Assembly (NCBI GenBank): GCA_949987705.1
Contig: OX465286.1
Span: forward strand, 7,293,445 to 7,357,444
Source: Thereva unica
Taxonomy: Eukaryota; Arthropoda; Insecta; Diptera; Therevidae
DNA length: 64,000 nucleotides
Reading direction: 5' to 3'
Part shown: piece by piece, positions 63,771-64,000 of the stretch
Numbering within the stretch: the stretch's first letter is position 1
Layout of the letters: each line of letters begins with the position of its first letter
Position numbers and translations under genes: made by a program
Notes under the pieces: generated by a model
Databases searched by the model: none
Told to the model about the DNA's origin: nothing
The model's input: only the letters and a program-made list of their open reading frames with translations

Positions 63771-64000
63771 ATATTGCAAGATGCTACAGTAGAAACTAAT
63801 ACATGCAGTACAGTGATCACGTACATATAATCCCTTGAAATATGAAGGCTTGGAGAACGACATAGGGATCTCTATTATGGAGATTCGAGTATATGGTACT
63901 TAAGATTTTCTGAGTACAGGATTATGCTAGAAATAGTTAGGGAGCTGCAGCTAACACCGAAAAACAGCTTGAATCATTAAATAGCATTAGCGGGAGAGTT
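63771..64000. other. no gene seen
   Basis: Under 250 bp to the window edge; no recognisable feature. Confidence 0.4.

Overview
This window is a repeat-saturated piece of an animal nuclear genome, most likely an insect and probably a fly (Diptera). The only recognisable host gene is the 5' half of a metabotropic glutamate receptor (DmGluRA/mGluR type). It lies on the minus strand in four exons at 20538-19493, 19156-19025, 16433-16219 and 11891-11785. These give exactly 1500 coding bases: the start codon, signal peptide and nearly all of the glutamate-binding Venus-flytrap domain. The cysteine-rich and seven-helix exons were not found and presumably lie beyond the left edge. The species call is an inference from the protein and the transposon mix; no database search was possible.

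Left flank and mGluR introns (1-20.5 kb): an RT-bearing LINE enters from the left edge (1-2.4 kb), followed by LINE and RTE scraps, a tailed SINE, an hAT element (4556-5308), a Harbinger-like MITE (6469-7407), a repeat called R2 here (7722-8604), an RTE RT scrap, and an R1-type LINE piece between inverted repeats (9.66-10.69 kb). The introns hold MITEs, a 45-bp minisatellite (13.75-14.28 kb), a 204-bp internally deleted RTE derivative, an hAT element in intron 2 and an almost perfect 57-bp hairpin beside the intron 1 donor.

Middle (20.5-41 kb): just upstream of the receptor is a 24-bp minisatellite (21463-22811) grown inside or beside a LINE RT remnant; five of its six frames are open. Then come further LINE scraps, a SINE split by a MITE and by an hAT element, a 2.9-kb hAT element inside R2, a Tc1 fragment, a 1.8-kb duplication of 6797-8604, a gypsy pol tail, another hAT, and a Helitron helicase piece broken by an RTE LINE with a 10-bp target-site duplication (TSD). 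About 35-38 kb and 39-41 kb are AT-rich and look empty.

Right part (41-64 kb): a Harbinger-like MITE is split by LINE A (42.4-44.7 kb) and LINE B (44.84-48.43 kb), and LINE B is itself split by a 1216-bp hAT element. A complete 3240-bp RTE retrotransposon lies at 50561-53800 (minus) with an exact 10-bp TSD. Next are another RT remnant (minus), an intact-ended 1200-bp MITE, a second 5'-truncated LINE B copy almost identical to the first, an RNase H remnant, and small scraps to the end.

The parts do not form one biochemical system. They record layered insertion: TSDs and terminal inverted repeats (TIRs) give exact boundaries for at least ten insertions and, in places, their order. RTE elements, AAG-tailed SINEs and short internally deleted RTE copies look like a machinery-plus-parasite set. 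Pairs of near-identical copies suggest recent activity. All comparisons were made by eye.
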